A DNA stretch of 64,000 bases from Euonymus europaeus (taxonomy: Eukaryota > Streptophyta > Magnoliopsida > Celastrales > Celastraceae). Position numbers and translations under genes: made by a program. The stretch covers positions 13,311,001-13,375,000 of the forward strand of contig OY756961.1 in the NCBI GenBank assembly GCA_963580455.1. Direction: 5' to 3'. A model generated the notes under the pieces. That model saw only the letters and a list, made by a program, of their open reading frames with translations, did no database searches and was not told the DNA's origin. Positions 24,785 through 37,743 of this stretch are shown here, in pieces; position 1 is the first letter of the stretch; each line of letters begins with the position of its first letter.

Positions 24785-27341
24785 GTTTTGGCATCGAAAT
24801 AATCTAGAAGCTTATACTCGTAAAATTTGACATAGAAGAACAATAAAAAGTGTACATAGAGCAATTTTAATGGTCCGAAGTTGCTCAACTCTCTCTATGG
24901 AGGAGCTCTTAACGGTTTTGTCCATTTGTCATAATAAGTTGGTGTTTTGGCATTGAAATAATCTATGAAGCTTATACTCGTAAAATTTGACATATGAGAA
25001 CAATAAAAATTATACACCGAGCAACTTTGAAGTTCCGAAGTTGCTCAACTCTCTCTATAGAGGAGCTTTTAACGGTTTTTTTCTTTTGTCATAAAAAGTT
25101 GGTGTTTTGGCATCGAAATAATGTATGAAGCTTATACTCATAAAATTTGACGTAGAAGAACAATAAAAAGTCTATCCCGATCAACTTTGATAGCCGAAGT
25201 TGTTCAACTCTCTCTATGGAGGAGCTTTTAACGGTTTTGACCATTTGTCATAGAAAGTTGGTGTTTTGGCATCAATATAATGTAGGAAGTCTATACTCGT
25301 AAAATTTCACATAGAAGAACAATAAAAAGTCTATCCCGAGCAACTTTCATAGTCCGAAGTTGCTCAACTCTCTCTATGGAGGAGATTTTAACGGTTTTGT
25401 CCATTTGTCAAAGAAAGTTGTTGTTTTGGCATCGAAATAATCTAGGAAGCCTATACTCATAAAATTTGACATATAAGAACAATAAAAAGTGTACACCGAG
25501 AAACTTCGATGGTCCGAAGTTGCTCAACTCTCACTATAGAGGAGCTTTTAACGGTTTTGTCCATTTGTCATAGAAAGTTGGTGTTTTGGAATCGAAATAA
25601 TGTAGGAAGCTTATACTCGTAAAATTTGACATAGAAGAACAATAAAAACTCTATCCCGAGAACCCTTGATAGTTTGGAGTTGCTCAACTCTCTCTATGGA
25701 GGAGCTTTTAACGGTTTTGTCTATTTGTCATAGAAATTTGTTGTTTTGGCATCGAAATAATGTAGGAAGCTTATACTCGTAAAAGTTGACAAAGAAGAAC
25801 AATAAAAAGTATATCCCGAGCAACTTTGATAGTCCGAAGTTGCTCAACTCTCTCTATGGAGGAGCTTTTAACGGTTTTGTCTATTTGTCATAGAAAGTGG
25901 GAGTTTTGGCATCGAAATAATGTAGAAAGTTTATACTCGTAAAATTTGACATAGAAGAACAATAAAAAGTCTATCCCGAGCAACTTTCATTGTCCGAAGT
26001 TGCTCAACTCTCTCTATGGAGGAGCTTTTAACGGTTTTGTCCATTTGTCAAAGAAAGTTGGTGTTTTGGCATCGAATTAATCTAGAAGCTTATACTCGTA
26101 AAATTTGACATAGAAGAACAATAAAAAGTGTACATAGAGCAATTTCAATGGTCCGAAGTTGCTCAACTCTCTCTATGGAGGAGCTCTTAACGGTTTTGTC
26201 CATTTGTCATAAAAAGTTGGTGTTTTGGCATTGAAATAATCTATGAAGCTTATACTCGTAAAATTTGACATATGAGAACAATAAAAATTATACACCGAGC
26301 AACTTTGAAGGTCCGAAGTTGCTCAACTCTCTCTATAGAGGAGCTTTTAACGGTTTTTTCCTTTTGTCATAAAAAGTTCGTGTTTTGGCATCGAAATAAT
26401 GTATGAAGCTTATACTCATAAAATTTGACATAGAAAAACAATAAAAAGTCTATCCCGATCAACTTTGATAGCCGAAGTTGTTCAACTCTCTCTATGGAGG
26501 AGCTTTTAACGGTTTTGTCCATTTGTCATAGAAAGTTGGTGTTTTGGCATCAATATAATGTAGGAAGCCTATACTCGTAAAATTTCACATAGAAGAACAA
26601 TAAAAAGTCTATCCCGAGCAACTTTCATAGTCCGAAGTTGCTCAACTCTCTCTATGGAGGAGATTTTAACGGTTTTGTCCATTTGTCAAAGAAAGTTGTT
26701 GTTTTGGCATCGAAATAATCTAGGAAGCCTATTCTCATAAAATTTGACATATAAGAAAAATAAAAAGTGTACACCGAGAAACTTTGATGGTCCGAAGTTG
26801 CTCAACTCTCACTATAGAGGAGCTTTTAACGGTTTTGTCCATTTGTCATAGAAAGTTGGTGTTTTGGTATCGAAATAATGTAGGAAGCTTATACTCGTAA
26901 AATTTGACATAGAAGAACAATAAAAAGTCTATCCCGAGAACCCTTGATAGTTTGGAGTTTGCTCAACTCTCTCTATGGAGGAGCTTTTAACGGTTTTGTC
27001 TATTTGTCATAGAAATTTGTTGTTTTGGCATCGAAATAATGTAGGAAGCTTATACTCGTAAAAGTTGACAAAGAAGAACAATAAAAAGTATATCCTGAGC
27101 AAATTTGATAGTCCGAAGTTGCTCAACTCTCACTATGGAGGACCTTTTAACGGTTTTGTCTATTTGTCATAGAAAGTGGGTGTTTTGGCATCGAAATAAT
27201 GTAGGAAGCTTATACTCGTAAAATTTGACATATGAGAACAATAAAAATTATACACCGAGCAACTTTGAAGGTCCGAAGTTGCTCAACTCTCTCTATGGAG
27301 GAGCTTTTAACGGTTTTGTCCATTTGTCAAAGAAAGTTGGT
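24785..27341 (+). repeat. Domain D 16-monomer super-unit, copy 1 (two 8-monomer repeats)
   Basis: Two consecutive 8-monomer units start at 24785 and 26063 (1278 and 1279 bp), each in the order S, T, U, V, W, X, Y, Z. The halves differ consistently. The first has GAAGTTCCG in T, TTCGATGG in W, TTTTGGAATCG in X and GTGGGAGTTTTGG at Z. The second has GAAGGTCC and AAAGTTCGTG in T, AGAAAAACAAT in U, TTTGATGG in W, TTTTGGTATCG plus one extra base (GAGTTTGCTC) in X, and a Z that turns T-like after GACATA. SacI sites fall in S and NdeI sites in T. Confidence 0.92.
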
Positions 27342-29898
27342 GTTTTGGCATCGAATTAATCTAGAAGCTTATACTCGTAAAATTTGACATAGAAGAACAA
27401 TAAAAAGTGTACATAGAGCAATTTTAATGGTCCGAAGTTGCTCAACTCTCTCTATGGAGGAGCTCTTAACGGTTTTGTCCATTTGTCATAAAAAGTTGGT
27501 GTTTTGGCATTGAAATAATCTATGAAGCTTATACTCGTAAAATTTGACATATGAGAACAATAAAAATTATACACCGAGCAACTTTGAAGTTCCGAAGTTG
27601 CTCAACTCTCTCTATAGAGGAGCTTTTAACGGTTTTTTTCTTTTGTCATAAAAAGTTGGTGTTTTGGCATCGAAATAATGTATGAAGCTTATACTCATAA
27701 AATTTGACATAGAAGAACAATAAAAAGTCTATCCCGATCAACTTTGATAGCCGAAGTTGTTCAACTCTCTCTATGGAGGAGCTTTTAACGGTCTTGTCCA
27801 TTTGTCATAGAAAGTTGGTGTTTTGGCATCAATATAATGTAGGAAGCCTATACTCGTAAAATTTCACATAGAAGAACAATAAAAAGTCTATCCCGAGCAA
27901 CTTTCATAGTCCGAAGTTGCTCAACTCTCTCTATGGAGGAGATTTTAACGGTTTTGTCCATTTGTCAAAGAAAGTTGTTGTTTTGGCATCGAAATAATCT
28001 AGGAAGCCTATACTCATAAAATTTGACATATAAGAACAATAAAAAGTGTACACCGAGAAACTTCGATGGTCCGAAGTTGCTCAACTCTCACTATAGAGGA
28101 GCTTTTAACGGTTTTGTCCATTTGTCATAGAAAGTTGGTGTTTTGGAATCGAAATAATGTAGGAAGCTTATACTCGTAAAATTTGACATAGAAGAACAAT
28201 AAAAAGTCTATCCCGAGAACCCTTGATAGTTTGGAGTTGCTCAACTCTCTCTATGGAGGAGCTTTTAACGGTTTTGTCTATTTGTCATAGAAATTTGTTG
28301 TTTTGGCATCGAAATAATGTAGGAAGCTTATACTCGTAAAAGTTGACAAAGAAGAACAATAAAAAGTATATCCTGAGCAACTTTGATAGTCCGAAGTTGC
28401 GCAACTCTCTCTATGGAGGAGCTTTTAACGGTTTTGTCTATTTGTCATAGAAAGTGGGAGTTTTGGCATCGAAATAATGTAGAAAGCTTATACTCGTAAA
28501 ATTTGACATAGAAGAACAATAAAAAGTCTATCCCGAGCAACTTTCATAGTCCGAAGTTGCTCAACTCTCTCTATGGAGGAGCTTTTAACGGTTTTGTCCA
28601 TTTGTCAAAGAAAGTTGTTGTTTTGGCATCGAATTAATCTAGAAGCTTATACTCGTAAAATTTGACATAGAAGAACAATAAAAAGTGTACATAAAGCAAT
28701 TTTAATGGTCCGAAGTTGCTCAACTCTCTCTATGGAGGAGCTCTTAACGGTTTTGTCCATTTGTCATAAAAAGTTGGTGTTTTGGCATTGAAATAATCTA
28801 TGAAGCTTATACTCGTAAAATTTGACATATGAGAACAATAAAAATTATACACCGAGCAACTTTGAAGGTCCGAAGTTGCGCAACTTTCTCTATAGAGGAG
28901 CTTTTAACGGTTTTTTCCTTTTGTCATAAAAGGTTCGTGTTTTGGCATCGAAATAATGTATGAAGCTTATACTCATAAAATTTGACATAGAAAAACAATA
29001 AAAAGTCTATCCCGATCAACTTTGATAGCCGAAGTTGTTCAACTCTCACTATGGAGGAGCTTTTAACGGTTTTGTCTATTTGTCATAGAAAGTGGGTGTT
29101 TTGGCATCGAAATAATGTAGGAAGCTTATACTCGTAAAATTTGACATAGATGAACAATAAAAAGTCTATCCCGAGCAACTTTTATAGTCCGAAGTTGCTC
29201 AACTCTCTCTATGGAGGAGCTTTTAACGATTTTGTCCATTTGTCATAGAAAGTTGTTGTTTTGGCATCGAAATAATCTAGGAAGCCTATACTCATAAAAT
29301 TTGACATATAAGAACAATAAAAAGTGTACACCGAGAAACTTTGATGGTCCGAAGTTGCTCAACTCTCACTATAGAGGAGCTTTTAACGGTTTTGTCCATT
29401 TGTCATAGAAAGTTGGTGTTTTGGTATCGAAATAATGTAGGAAGCTTATACTCGTAAAATTTGACATAGAAGAACAATAAAAAGTCTATCCCGAGAACCC
29501 TTGATAGTTTGGAGTTTGCTCAACTCTCTCTATGGAGGAGCTTTTAACGGTTTTGTCTATTTGTCATAGAAATTTGTTGTTTTGGCATCGAAATAATGTA
29601 GGAAGCTTATACTCGTAAAAGTTGACAAAGAAGAACAATAAAAAGTATATCCCGAGCAACTTTGATAGTCCGAAGTTGCTCAACTCTCACTATGGAGGAG
29701 CTTTTAACGGTTTTCTCTATTTGTCATAGAAAGTGGGTGTTTTGGCAACGAAATAATGTAGGAAGCTTATACTCGTAAAATTTGACATATGAGAACAATA
29801 AAAATTATACACCGAGCAACTTTGAAGGTCCGAAGTTGCTCAACTCTCTCTATGGAGGAGCTTTTAACGGTTTTGTCCATTTGTCAAAGAAAGTTGGT
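27342..29898 (+). repeat. Domain D 16-monomer super-unit, copy 2
   Basis: 8-monomer units start at 27342 and 28620, and the next S is at 29899, so the super-unit is again 2557 bp. The first half carries the first-half variants of copy 1 and the second half the second-half variants. The second half departs after U: the monomer at 28939 is a U/Y hybrid, followed directly by a Z-type monomer (29098, with GATGAACAAT), W, X, Y and Z, so V is missing and Z is present twice while the total stays at eight. Confidence 0.9.
28939..29097 (+). repeat. Hybrid monomer, U left part and Y right part
   Basis: The left part has all U marks (ATGTATGAAGC, AGAAAAACAAT, GATCAAC, GATAGCCG, GTTGTTC at 29034-29040). 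The right part has Y marks (CACTATGG starting at 29047, TGTCTATTTG, AAAGTGGG). The switch falls in the shared bases 29041-29047. The related island at 40941-41739 has U, V, W, X, Y in full at this place, so the hybrid is what a four-monomer deletion, or an exchange out of register by four monomers, would leave. Confidence 0.85.
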
Positions 29899-30376
29899 GT
29901 TTTGGCATCGAATTAATCTAGAAGCTTATACTCGTAAAATTTGACATAGAAGAACAATAAAAAGTGTACATAGAGCAATTTTAATGGTCCGAAGTTGCTC
30001 AACTCTCTCTATGGAGGAGCTCTTAACGGTTTTGTCCATTTGTCATAAAAAGTTGGTGTTTTGACATTGAAATAATCTATGAAGCTTATACTCGTAAAAT
30101 TTGACATATGAGAACAATAAAAATTATACATCGAGCAACTTTGAAGGTCCGAAGTTGCTCAACTCTCTCTATAGAGGAGCTTTTAACGGTTTTTTTCTTT
30201 TGTCATAAAAAGTTGGTGTTTTGGCATCGAAATAATGTATGAAGCTTATACTCATAAAATTTGACATAGAAGAACAATAAAAAGTCTATCCCGATCAACT
30301 TTGATAGCCGAAGTTGTTCAACTCTCTCTATGGAGGAGCTTTTAACGGTTTTGTCCATTTGTCATAGAAAGTTGGT
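29899..30376 (+). repeat. S-T-U cassette closing domain D
   Basis: S (29899), T (30058, with TTTTGACATTG) and U (30218) form the start of a fifth 8-monomer unit. The V that should follow is replaced at 30377 by the first 482-bp trimer, so the 8-monomer register ends here. Confidence 0.88.
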
Positions 30377-31340
30377 GTTTTGGCATCGAAATAATGTATG
30401 AAGCTTATACTCATAAAATTTGACATAGAAGAACAATAAAAAGTCTATCCCGAGAAACTTTCATAGTCCGAAGTTGCTCAACTCTCTCTATGGAGGAGAT
30501 TTTAACGGTTTTGTCCATTTGTCAAAGAAAGTTGGTGTTTTGGCATCGAAATAATCTAGAAGCTTATTATACTCATAAAATTTGACATAGAAGAACAATA
30601 AAAAGTGTACATAGAACAATTTTAATGGTCCGAAGTTGCTCAACTCTCTCTATGGAGGAGCTCTTAACGGTTTTGTCCATTTGTCATAAAAAGTTGGTGT
30701 TTTGGCATTGAAATAATCTATGTAGCTTAGACTCATAAAATTTGACATATGAGAACAATAAAAATTATACACCGAGCAACTTTGAAGGTCCGAAGTTGCT
30801 CAACTCTCTCTATGGAGGAGCTTTTCACGGTTTTGTCCATTTGTCATAGAAAGTTGGTGTTTTGGCATCGAAATAATGTATGAAGCTTATACTCATAAAA
30901 TTTGACATAGAAGAACAATAAAAAGTCTATCCCGAGAAACTTTCATAGTCCGAAGTTGCTCAACTCTCTCTATGGAGGAGATTTTAACGGTTTTGTCCAT
31001 TTGTCAAAGAAAGTTGGTGTTTTGGCATCGAAATAATCTAGAAGCTTATTATACTCATAAAATTTGACATAGAAGAACAATAAAAAGTGTACATAGAGCA
31101 ATTTTAATGGTCCGAAGTTGCTCAACTCTCTCTATGGAAGAGCTCTTAACGGTTTTGTCCATTTGTCATAAAAAGTTGATGTTTTGGCATTGAAATAATC
31201 TATGAAGCTTATACTCGTAAAATTTGACATATGAGAACAAAAAAAATTATACACCGAGCAACTTTGAAGGTCCGAAGTTGCTCAACTCTCTCTATAGAGG
31301 AGCTTTTAACGGTTTTGTTCTTTTGTCATAGAAAGTTGGT
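30377..31340 (+). repeat. 482-bp trimer higher-order repeat, 2 copies
   Basis: Each trimer has a U-like monomer with GAGAAACTTTCATAG and GGAGATTTT, an S-like monomer with CTAGAAGCTTATTATACTC (loses one G, gains three bases; 162 bp), and a T-like monomer. Copies start at 30377 and 30859. The first T-like monomer has CTATGTAGCTTAGACTC, which has no HindIII site; the second has the usual AAGCTTATACTC and AAAGTTGATG before it. Confidence 0.92.
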
Positions 31341-33901
31341 GTTTTGGCATCAATATAATGTAGGAAGCTTATACTCGTAAAATTTCACATAGAAGAACAA
31401 TAAAAAGTCTATCCCGAGCAACTTTCATAGTCCGAAGTTGCTCAACTCTCTCTATAGAGAAGCTTTTAACGGTTTTGTCCATTTGTCATAGAAAGTTGGT
31501 GTTTTGGCATCAATATAATGTAGGAAGCTTATACTCGTAAAATTTCATATAGAAGAACAATAAAAAGTCTATCCCGAGCAACTTTCATAGTCCGAAGTTG
31601 CTCAACTCTCTCTATGGAGGAGATTTTAACGGTTTTGTCCATTTGTCAAAGAAAGTTGTAGTTTTGGCATTGAAATAATCTAGGAAGCTTATACTCATAA
31701 AATTTGACATATAGGAACAATAAAAAGTGTACACCGAGCAACTTTGATGGTCCGAAGTTGCTCAACTCTCACTATAGAGGAGCTTTTAACGGTTTTGTCC
31801 ATTTGTCATAGAAAGTCGGTGTTTTGGAATTGAAATAATGTAGGAAGCTTATACTCGTAAAATTTGACATAGAAGAACAATAAAAAGTCTATCCCGAGAA
31901 CCCTTGATAGTTTGGAGTTTGCTCAACTCTCTCTATGGAGGAGCTTTTAACGGTTTTGTCTATTTGTCATAGAAATTTGTTGTTTTGGCACCGAAATAGT
32001 GTAGGAAGCTTATACTCGTAAAAGTTGACAAAGAAGAACAATAAAAAGTATATCCCGAGCAACTTTGATAGTCCGAAGTTGCTCAACTCTCACTATGAAG
32101 GAGCTTTTAACGGTTTTGTCTATTTGTCATAGAAAGTGGGTGTTTTAGCATCGAAATAATGTAGGAAGCTTATACTCGTAAAATTTGACATATGAGAACA
32201 ATAAAAATTATACACCGAGCAACTTTCAAGGTCCGAAGTTGCTCAACTCTCTCTATGGAGGAGCTTTTAACGGTTTTGTCCATTTGTCAAAGAAAGTTGG
32301 TGTTTTGGCATCGAATTAATCTAGAAGCTTATACTCGTAAAATTTGACATAGAAGAACAATAAAAAGTGTACATAGAGCAATTTTAATGGTCCGAAGTTG
32401 CTCAACTCTCTCTATGGAGGAGCTCTTAACGGTTTTGTCCATTTGTCATAAAAAGTTGGTGTTTTGGCATTGAAATAATCTATGAAGCTTATACTCGTAA
32501 AATTTGACATATGAGAACAATAAAAATTATACACCGAGCAACTTTGAAGGTCCGAAGTTGCTCAACTCTCTCTATAGAGGAGCTTTTAACGGTTTTTTTC
32601 TTTTGTCATAAAAAGTTGGTGTTTTGGCATCGAAATAATGTATGAAGCTTATACTCATAAAATTTGACATAGAAGAACAATAAAAAGTCTATCCCGATCA
32701 ACTTTGATAGCCGAAGTTGTTCAACCCTCTCTATGGAGGAGATTTTAACGGTTTTGTCCATTTGTCATAGAAAGTTGGTGTTTTGGCATCAATATAATGT
32801 AGGAAGCTTATACTCGTAAAATTTCACATAGAAGAAAAATAAACAGTCTATCCCGAGCAACTTTCGTAGTCCGAAGTTGCTCAACTCTCACTATGGAGGA
32901 GCTTTTAATGGTTTTATCCATTTGTCATAGAAAGTTGGTGTTTTGGAATTGAAATAATGTAGGAAGCTTGTACTCGTAAAATTTGACATAGAAGAACAAT
33001 AAAAAGTCTATCCCGAGATCCTTTGATAGTTCGGAGTTGCTCAACTCTCTCTATGGAGGAGCTTTTAACGGTTTTGTCTATTGGTCATAGAAAGTTGGTG
33101 TTTTGGCATCGAAATATTCTAGGAAGCTTATACTCGTAAAACTTGACATAGAAGAACAATAAAAAGTCTATCTCGAGCAACTTTGATAGTCCGCAGTCTC
33201 TCAACTCTCTCTATGGAGGAGCTTTTAACGGTTTTGTCTATTTGTCATAGAAAGTTGGTGTTTTGGAATCGAAATAATCTAGGAAGCTTATACTCGTAAA
33301 ACTTGACATAGAAGAACAATAAAAAGTCTATCCCGAGCAACTTTGATAGTTCGAAGTTGCTCAACTCTCTCTATGGAGGAGCTTTTAACGGTTTTGTCCA
33401 TTTGTCAAAGAAAGTTGGTGTTTTGGCATCGAAATAATCTAGAAGCTTATACTCATAAAATTTGACATAGAAGAACAATAAAAAGTGTACATAGAGCAAT
33501 TTTAATGGTCCGAAGTTGCTCAACTCTCTCTATGGAGGAGCTCTTAACGGTTTTGTCCATTTGTCATAAAAAAGTTGGTGTTTTGGCATTGAAATAATCT
33601 ATGAAGCTTATACTCGTAAAATTTTACATATGAGAACAATAAAAATTATACACCGAGCAACTTTGAAGGTCCGAAGTTGCTCAACTCTCTCTATAGAGGA
33701 GCTTTTAACGGTTTTGTTCTTTTTTTGTCATAGAAAGTTGGTGTTTTGGCATCGAAATAATGTAGGAAGCTTATACTCGTAAAATTTCACATAGAAGAAC
33801 AATAAAAAGTCTATCCCGATCAACTTTGATAGCCGAAGTTGTTCAACTCTCTCTATGGAGGAGCTTTTAACGGTTTTGTCCATTTGTCATAGAAAGTTGG
33901 T
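31341..33901 (+). repeat. Domain E segment, donor-like for several later blocks
   Basis: Order: two CAATATAATG monomers, one preceded by GTTGTAG, one with AAGTCGGTGTTTTGGAATTG and an extra base (31821), Y-like (31982), T-like Z (32142), S-T-U (32302, 32461, 32621), a monomer with AAACAGTCTATCC (32780), then one with AGGAAGCTTGTACTCG (32940). 30859-32779 matches 34866-36785 at an offset of 4006-4007 bp, and 32940-33742 matches 46544-47346. The monomer at 33580 has a T7 run (33720-33726) where related copies have T4. No gene seen. Confidence 0.88.
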
Positions 33902-35347
33902 GTTTTGGCATCGAAATAATGTATGAAGCTTATACTCATAAAATTTGACATAGAAGAACAATAAAAAGTCTATCCCGAGAAACTTTCATAGTCCGAAGTT
34001 GCTCAACTCTCTCTATGGAGGAGATTTTAACGGTTTTGTCCATTTGTCAAAGAAAGTTGGTGTTTTGGCATCGAAATAATCTAGAAGCTTATTATACTCA
34101 TAAAATTTGACATAGAAGAACAATAAAAAGTGTACATAGAACAATTTTAATGGTCCGAAGTTGCTCAACTCTCTCTATGGAGGAGCTCTTAACGGTTTTG
34201 TCCATTTGTCATAAAAAGTTGGTGTTTTGGCATTGAAATAATCTATGTAGCTTAGACTCATAAAATTTGACATATGAGAACAATAAAAATTATACACCGA
34301 GCAACTTTGAAGGTCCGAAGTTGCTCAACTCTCTCTATGGAGGAGCTTTTCACGGTTTTGTCCATTTGTCATAGAAAGTTAGTGTTTTGGCATCGAAATA
34401 ATGTATGAAGCTTATACTCATAAAATTTGACATAGAAGAACAATAAAACGTCTATCCCGAGAAACTTTCATAGTCCGAAGTTGCTCAACTCTCTCTATGG
34501 AGGAGATTTTAACGGTTTTGTCCATTTGTCAAAGAAAGTTGGTGTTTTGGCATCGAAATAATCTAGAAGCTTATTATACTCATAAAATTTGACATAGAAG
34601 AACAATAAAAAGTGTACATAGAACAATTTTAATGGTCCGAAGTTGCTCAACTCTCTCTATGGAGGAGCTCTTAACGGTTTTGTCCATTTGTCATAAAAAG
34701 TTGGTGTTTTGGCATTGAAATAATCTATGTAGCTTAGACTCATAAAATTTGACATATGAGAACAATAAAAATTATACACCGAGCAACTTTGAAGGTCCGA
34801 AGTTGCTCAACTCTCTCTATGGAGGAGCTTTTCACGGTTTTGTCCATTTGTCATAGAAAGTTGGTGTTTTGGCATCGAAATAATGTATGAAGCTTATACT
34901 CATAAAATTTGACATAGAAGAACAATAAAACGTCTATCCCGAGAAACTTTCATAGTCCGAAGTTGCTCAACTCTCTCTATGGAGGAGATTTTAACGGTTT
35001 TGTCCATTTGTCAAAGAAAGTTGGTGTTTTGGCATCGAAATAATCTAGAAGCTTATTATACTCATAAAATTTGACATAGAAGAACAATAAAAAGTGTACA
35101 TAGAGCAATTTTAATGGTCCGAAGTTGCTCAACTCTCTCTATGGAAGAGCTCTTAACGGTTTTGTCCATTTGTCATAAAAAGTTGATGTTTTGGCATTGA
35201 AATAATCTATGAAGCTTATACTCGTAAAATTTGACATATGAGAACAAAAAAAATTATACACCGAGCAACTTTGAAGGTCCGAAGTTGCTCAACTCTCTCT
35301 ATAGAGGAGCTTTTAACGGTTTTGTTCTTTTGTCATAGAAAGTTGGT
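33902..35347 (+). repeat. 482-bp trimer higher-order repeat, 3 copies
   Basis: Trimers start at 33902, 34384 and 34866, each 482 bp, with TTATTATACTC monomers at 34062, 34544 and 35026. The first two T-like monomers carry CTATGTAGCTTAGACTC and the last the usual HindIII form. Trimers two and three share AAAACGTCTATCC, not seen in the first. The corresponding site at 30377 has two copies and the one at 43183 has two, so trimer number varies between otherwise matching blocks. Confidence 0.93.
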
Positions 35348-37743
35348 GTTTTGGCATCAATATAATGTAGGAAGCTTATACTCGTAAAATTTCACATAGA
35401 AGAACAATAAAAAGTCTATCCCGAGCAACTTTCATAGTCCGAAGTTGCTCAACTCTCTCTATAGAGAAGCTTTTAACGGTTTTGTCCATTTGTCATATAA
35501 AGTTGGTGTTTTGGCATCAATATAATGTAGGAAGCTTATACTCGTAAAATTTCACATAGAAGAACAATAAAAAGTCTATCCCGAGCAACTTTCATAGTCC
35601 GAAGTTGCTCAACTCTCTCTATGGAGGAGATTTTAACGGTTTTGTCCATTTGTCAAAGAAAGTTGTAGTTTTGGCATCGAAATAATCTAGGAAGCTTATA
35701 ATCATAAAATTTGACATATAGGAACAATAAAAAGTGTACACCGAGCAACTTTGATGGTCCGAAGTTGCTCAACTCTCACTATAGAGGAGCTTTTAACGGT
35801 TTTGTCCATTTGTCATAGAAAGTCGGTGTTTTGGAATTGAAATAATGTAGGAAGCTTATACTCGTAAAATTTGACATAGAAGAACAATAAAAAGTCTATC
35901 CCGAGAACCCTTGATAGTTTGGAGTTTGCTCAACTCTCTCTATGGAGGAGCTTTTAACGGTTTTGTCTATTTGTCATAGAAATTTGTTGTTTTGGCATCG
36001 AAATAGTGTAGGAAGTTTATACTCGTAAAAGTTGACAAAGAAGAACAATAAAAAGTATATCCCGAGCAACTTTGATAGTCCGAAGTTGCTCAACTCTCAC
36101 TATGAAGGAGCTTTTAACGGTTTTGTCTATTTGTCATAGAAAGTGGGTGTTTTAGCATCGAAATAATGTAGGAAGCTTATACTCGTAAAATTTGACATAT
36201 GAGAACAATAAAAATTATACACCGAGCAACTTTGAAGGTCCGAAGTTGCTCAACTCTCTCTATGGAGGAGCTTTTAACGGTTTTGTCCATTTGTCAAAGA
36301 AAGTTGGTGTTTTGGCATCGAATTAATCTAGAAGCTTATACTCGTAAAATTTGACATAGAAGAACAATAAAAAGTGTACATAGAGCAATTTTAATGGTCC
36401 GAAGTTGCTCAACTCTCTCTATGGAGGAGCTCTTAACGGTTTTGTCCATTTGTCATAAAAAGTTGGTGTTTTGGCATTGAAATAATCTATGAAGCTTATA
36501 CTCGTAAAATTTGACATATGAGAACAATAAAAATTATACACCGAGCAACTTTGAAGGTCCGAAGTTGCTCAACTCTCTCTATAGAGGAGCTTTTAACGGT
36601 TTTTTCTTTTGTCATAAAAAGTTGGTGTTTTGGCATCGAAATAATGTATGAAGCTTATACTCATAAAATTTGACATAGAAGAACAATAAAAAGTCTATCC
36701 CGATCAACTTTGATAGCCGAAGTTGTTCAACCCTCTCTATGGAGGAGATTTTAACGGTTTTGTCCATTTGTCATAGAAAGTTGGTGTTTTGGCATCAATA
36801 TAATGTAGGAAGCTTATACTCGTAAAATTTCACATAGAAGAACAATAAACAGTCTATCCCGAGCAACTTTCATAGTCCGAAGTTGCTCAACTCTCCTTAT
36901 GGAGGAGCTTTTAACGGTTTTGTCCATTTGTCAAAGAAAGTTGGTGTTTTGGCATCAAAATAATCTAGGAAGCTTATACTCATAAAATTTGACATATAGG
37001 AACAGTAAAAAGTGTACACCGAGCAACTTTGAAGGTCCGAAGTTGCTCAACTCTCTCTATGGAGGAGCTTTTAACGGTTTTGTCCATTTGTCAAAGAAAG
37101 TTGGTGTTTTGGCATCGAATTAATCTAGAAGCTTATACTCGTAAAATTTGACATAGAAGAACAATAAAAAGTGTACATAGAGCAATTTTAATGGTCCGAA
37201 GTTGCTCAACTCTCTCTATGGAGGAGCTCTTAACGGTTTTGTCCATTTGTCATAAAAAGTTGGTGTTTTGGCATTGAAATAATCTATGAAGCTTATACTC
37301 GTAAATTTGACATATGAGAACAATAAAAATTATACACCGAGCAACTTTGAAGGTCCGAAGTTGCTCAACTCTCTCTATAGAGGAGCTTTTAACGGTTTTT
37401 TTCTTTTGTCATAAAAAGTTGGTGTTTTGGCATCGAAATAATCTAGGAAGCTTATACTCGTAAAACTTGAAATAGAAGAACAGGAAAAAGTCTATCCCGA
37501 GCAACTTTGATAGTTCGAAGTTGCTCAACCCTCTCTATGGAGGAGCTTTTAATGGTTTTGTCCATTAGTCATAGAAAGTTGGTGTTTTGGCATCGAAATA
37601 ATGTAGGAAGCTTATACTCATAAAAGTTGACATAGAAGAACAATAAAAAGTCAACACCGAGCAACTTTGATGGTCCGAAGTTGCTCAACTCTCACTATGG
37701 AGGAGCTTTTAATGGTTTTATCCATTTGTCATAGAAAGTGGGT
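34384..37743 (+). repeat. 21-monomer segment duplicated at 43183-46543
   Basis: This 3360-bp segment matches 43183-46543 at an offset of 8798-8800 bp. Shared rare features: GTTGTAGTTTTGG, AAGTCGGTGTTTTGGAATTG, GTGGGTGTTTTAGC, AAACAGTCTATCC, CTCTCCTTATGG, CATCAAAATAATC with GGAACAGTAAAA, and AACAGGAAAAAG. Private changes include a T lost in the T run of monomer 36468 and an A lost at GTAAATTTG (37265). The match stops at a monomer boundary: this copy continues with GTGGGTGTTTTAGC while the other switches to a different donor. Confidence 0.93.

Noticed and set aside
29041..29097. GGAGG followed by ATG-like context as a bacterial ribosome binding site (CTATGGAGGAGC)
   Set aside because: It occurs in every monomer, is not followed by any sustained reading frame, and the array is clearly eukaryotic in kind.
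30537..30698. TTATTATACTC insertion as a transposon target-site duplication
   Set aside because: The gain is only three bases of simple sequence and the flanks are ordinary satellite; replication slippage explains it.
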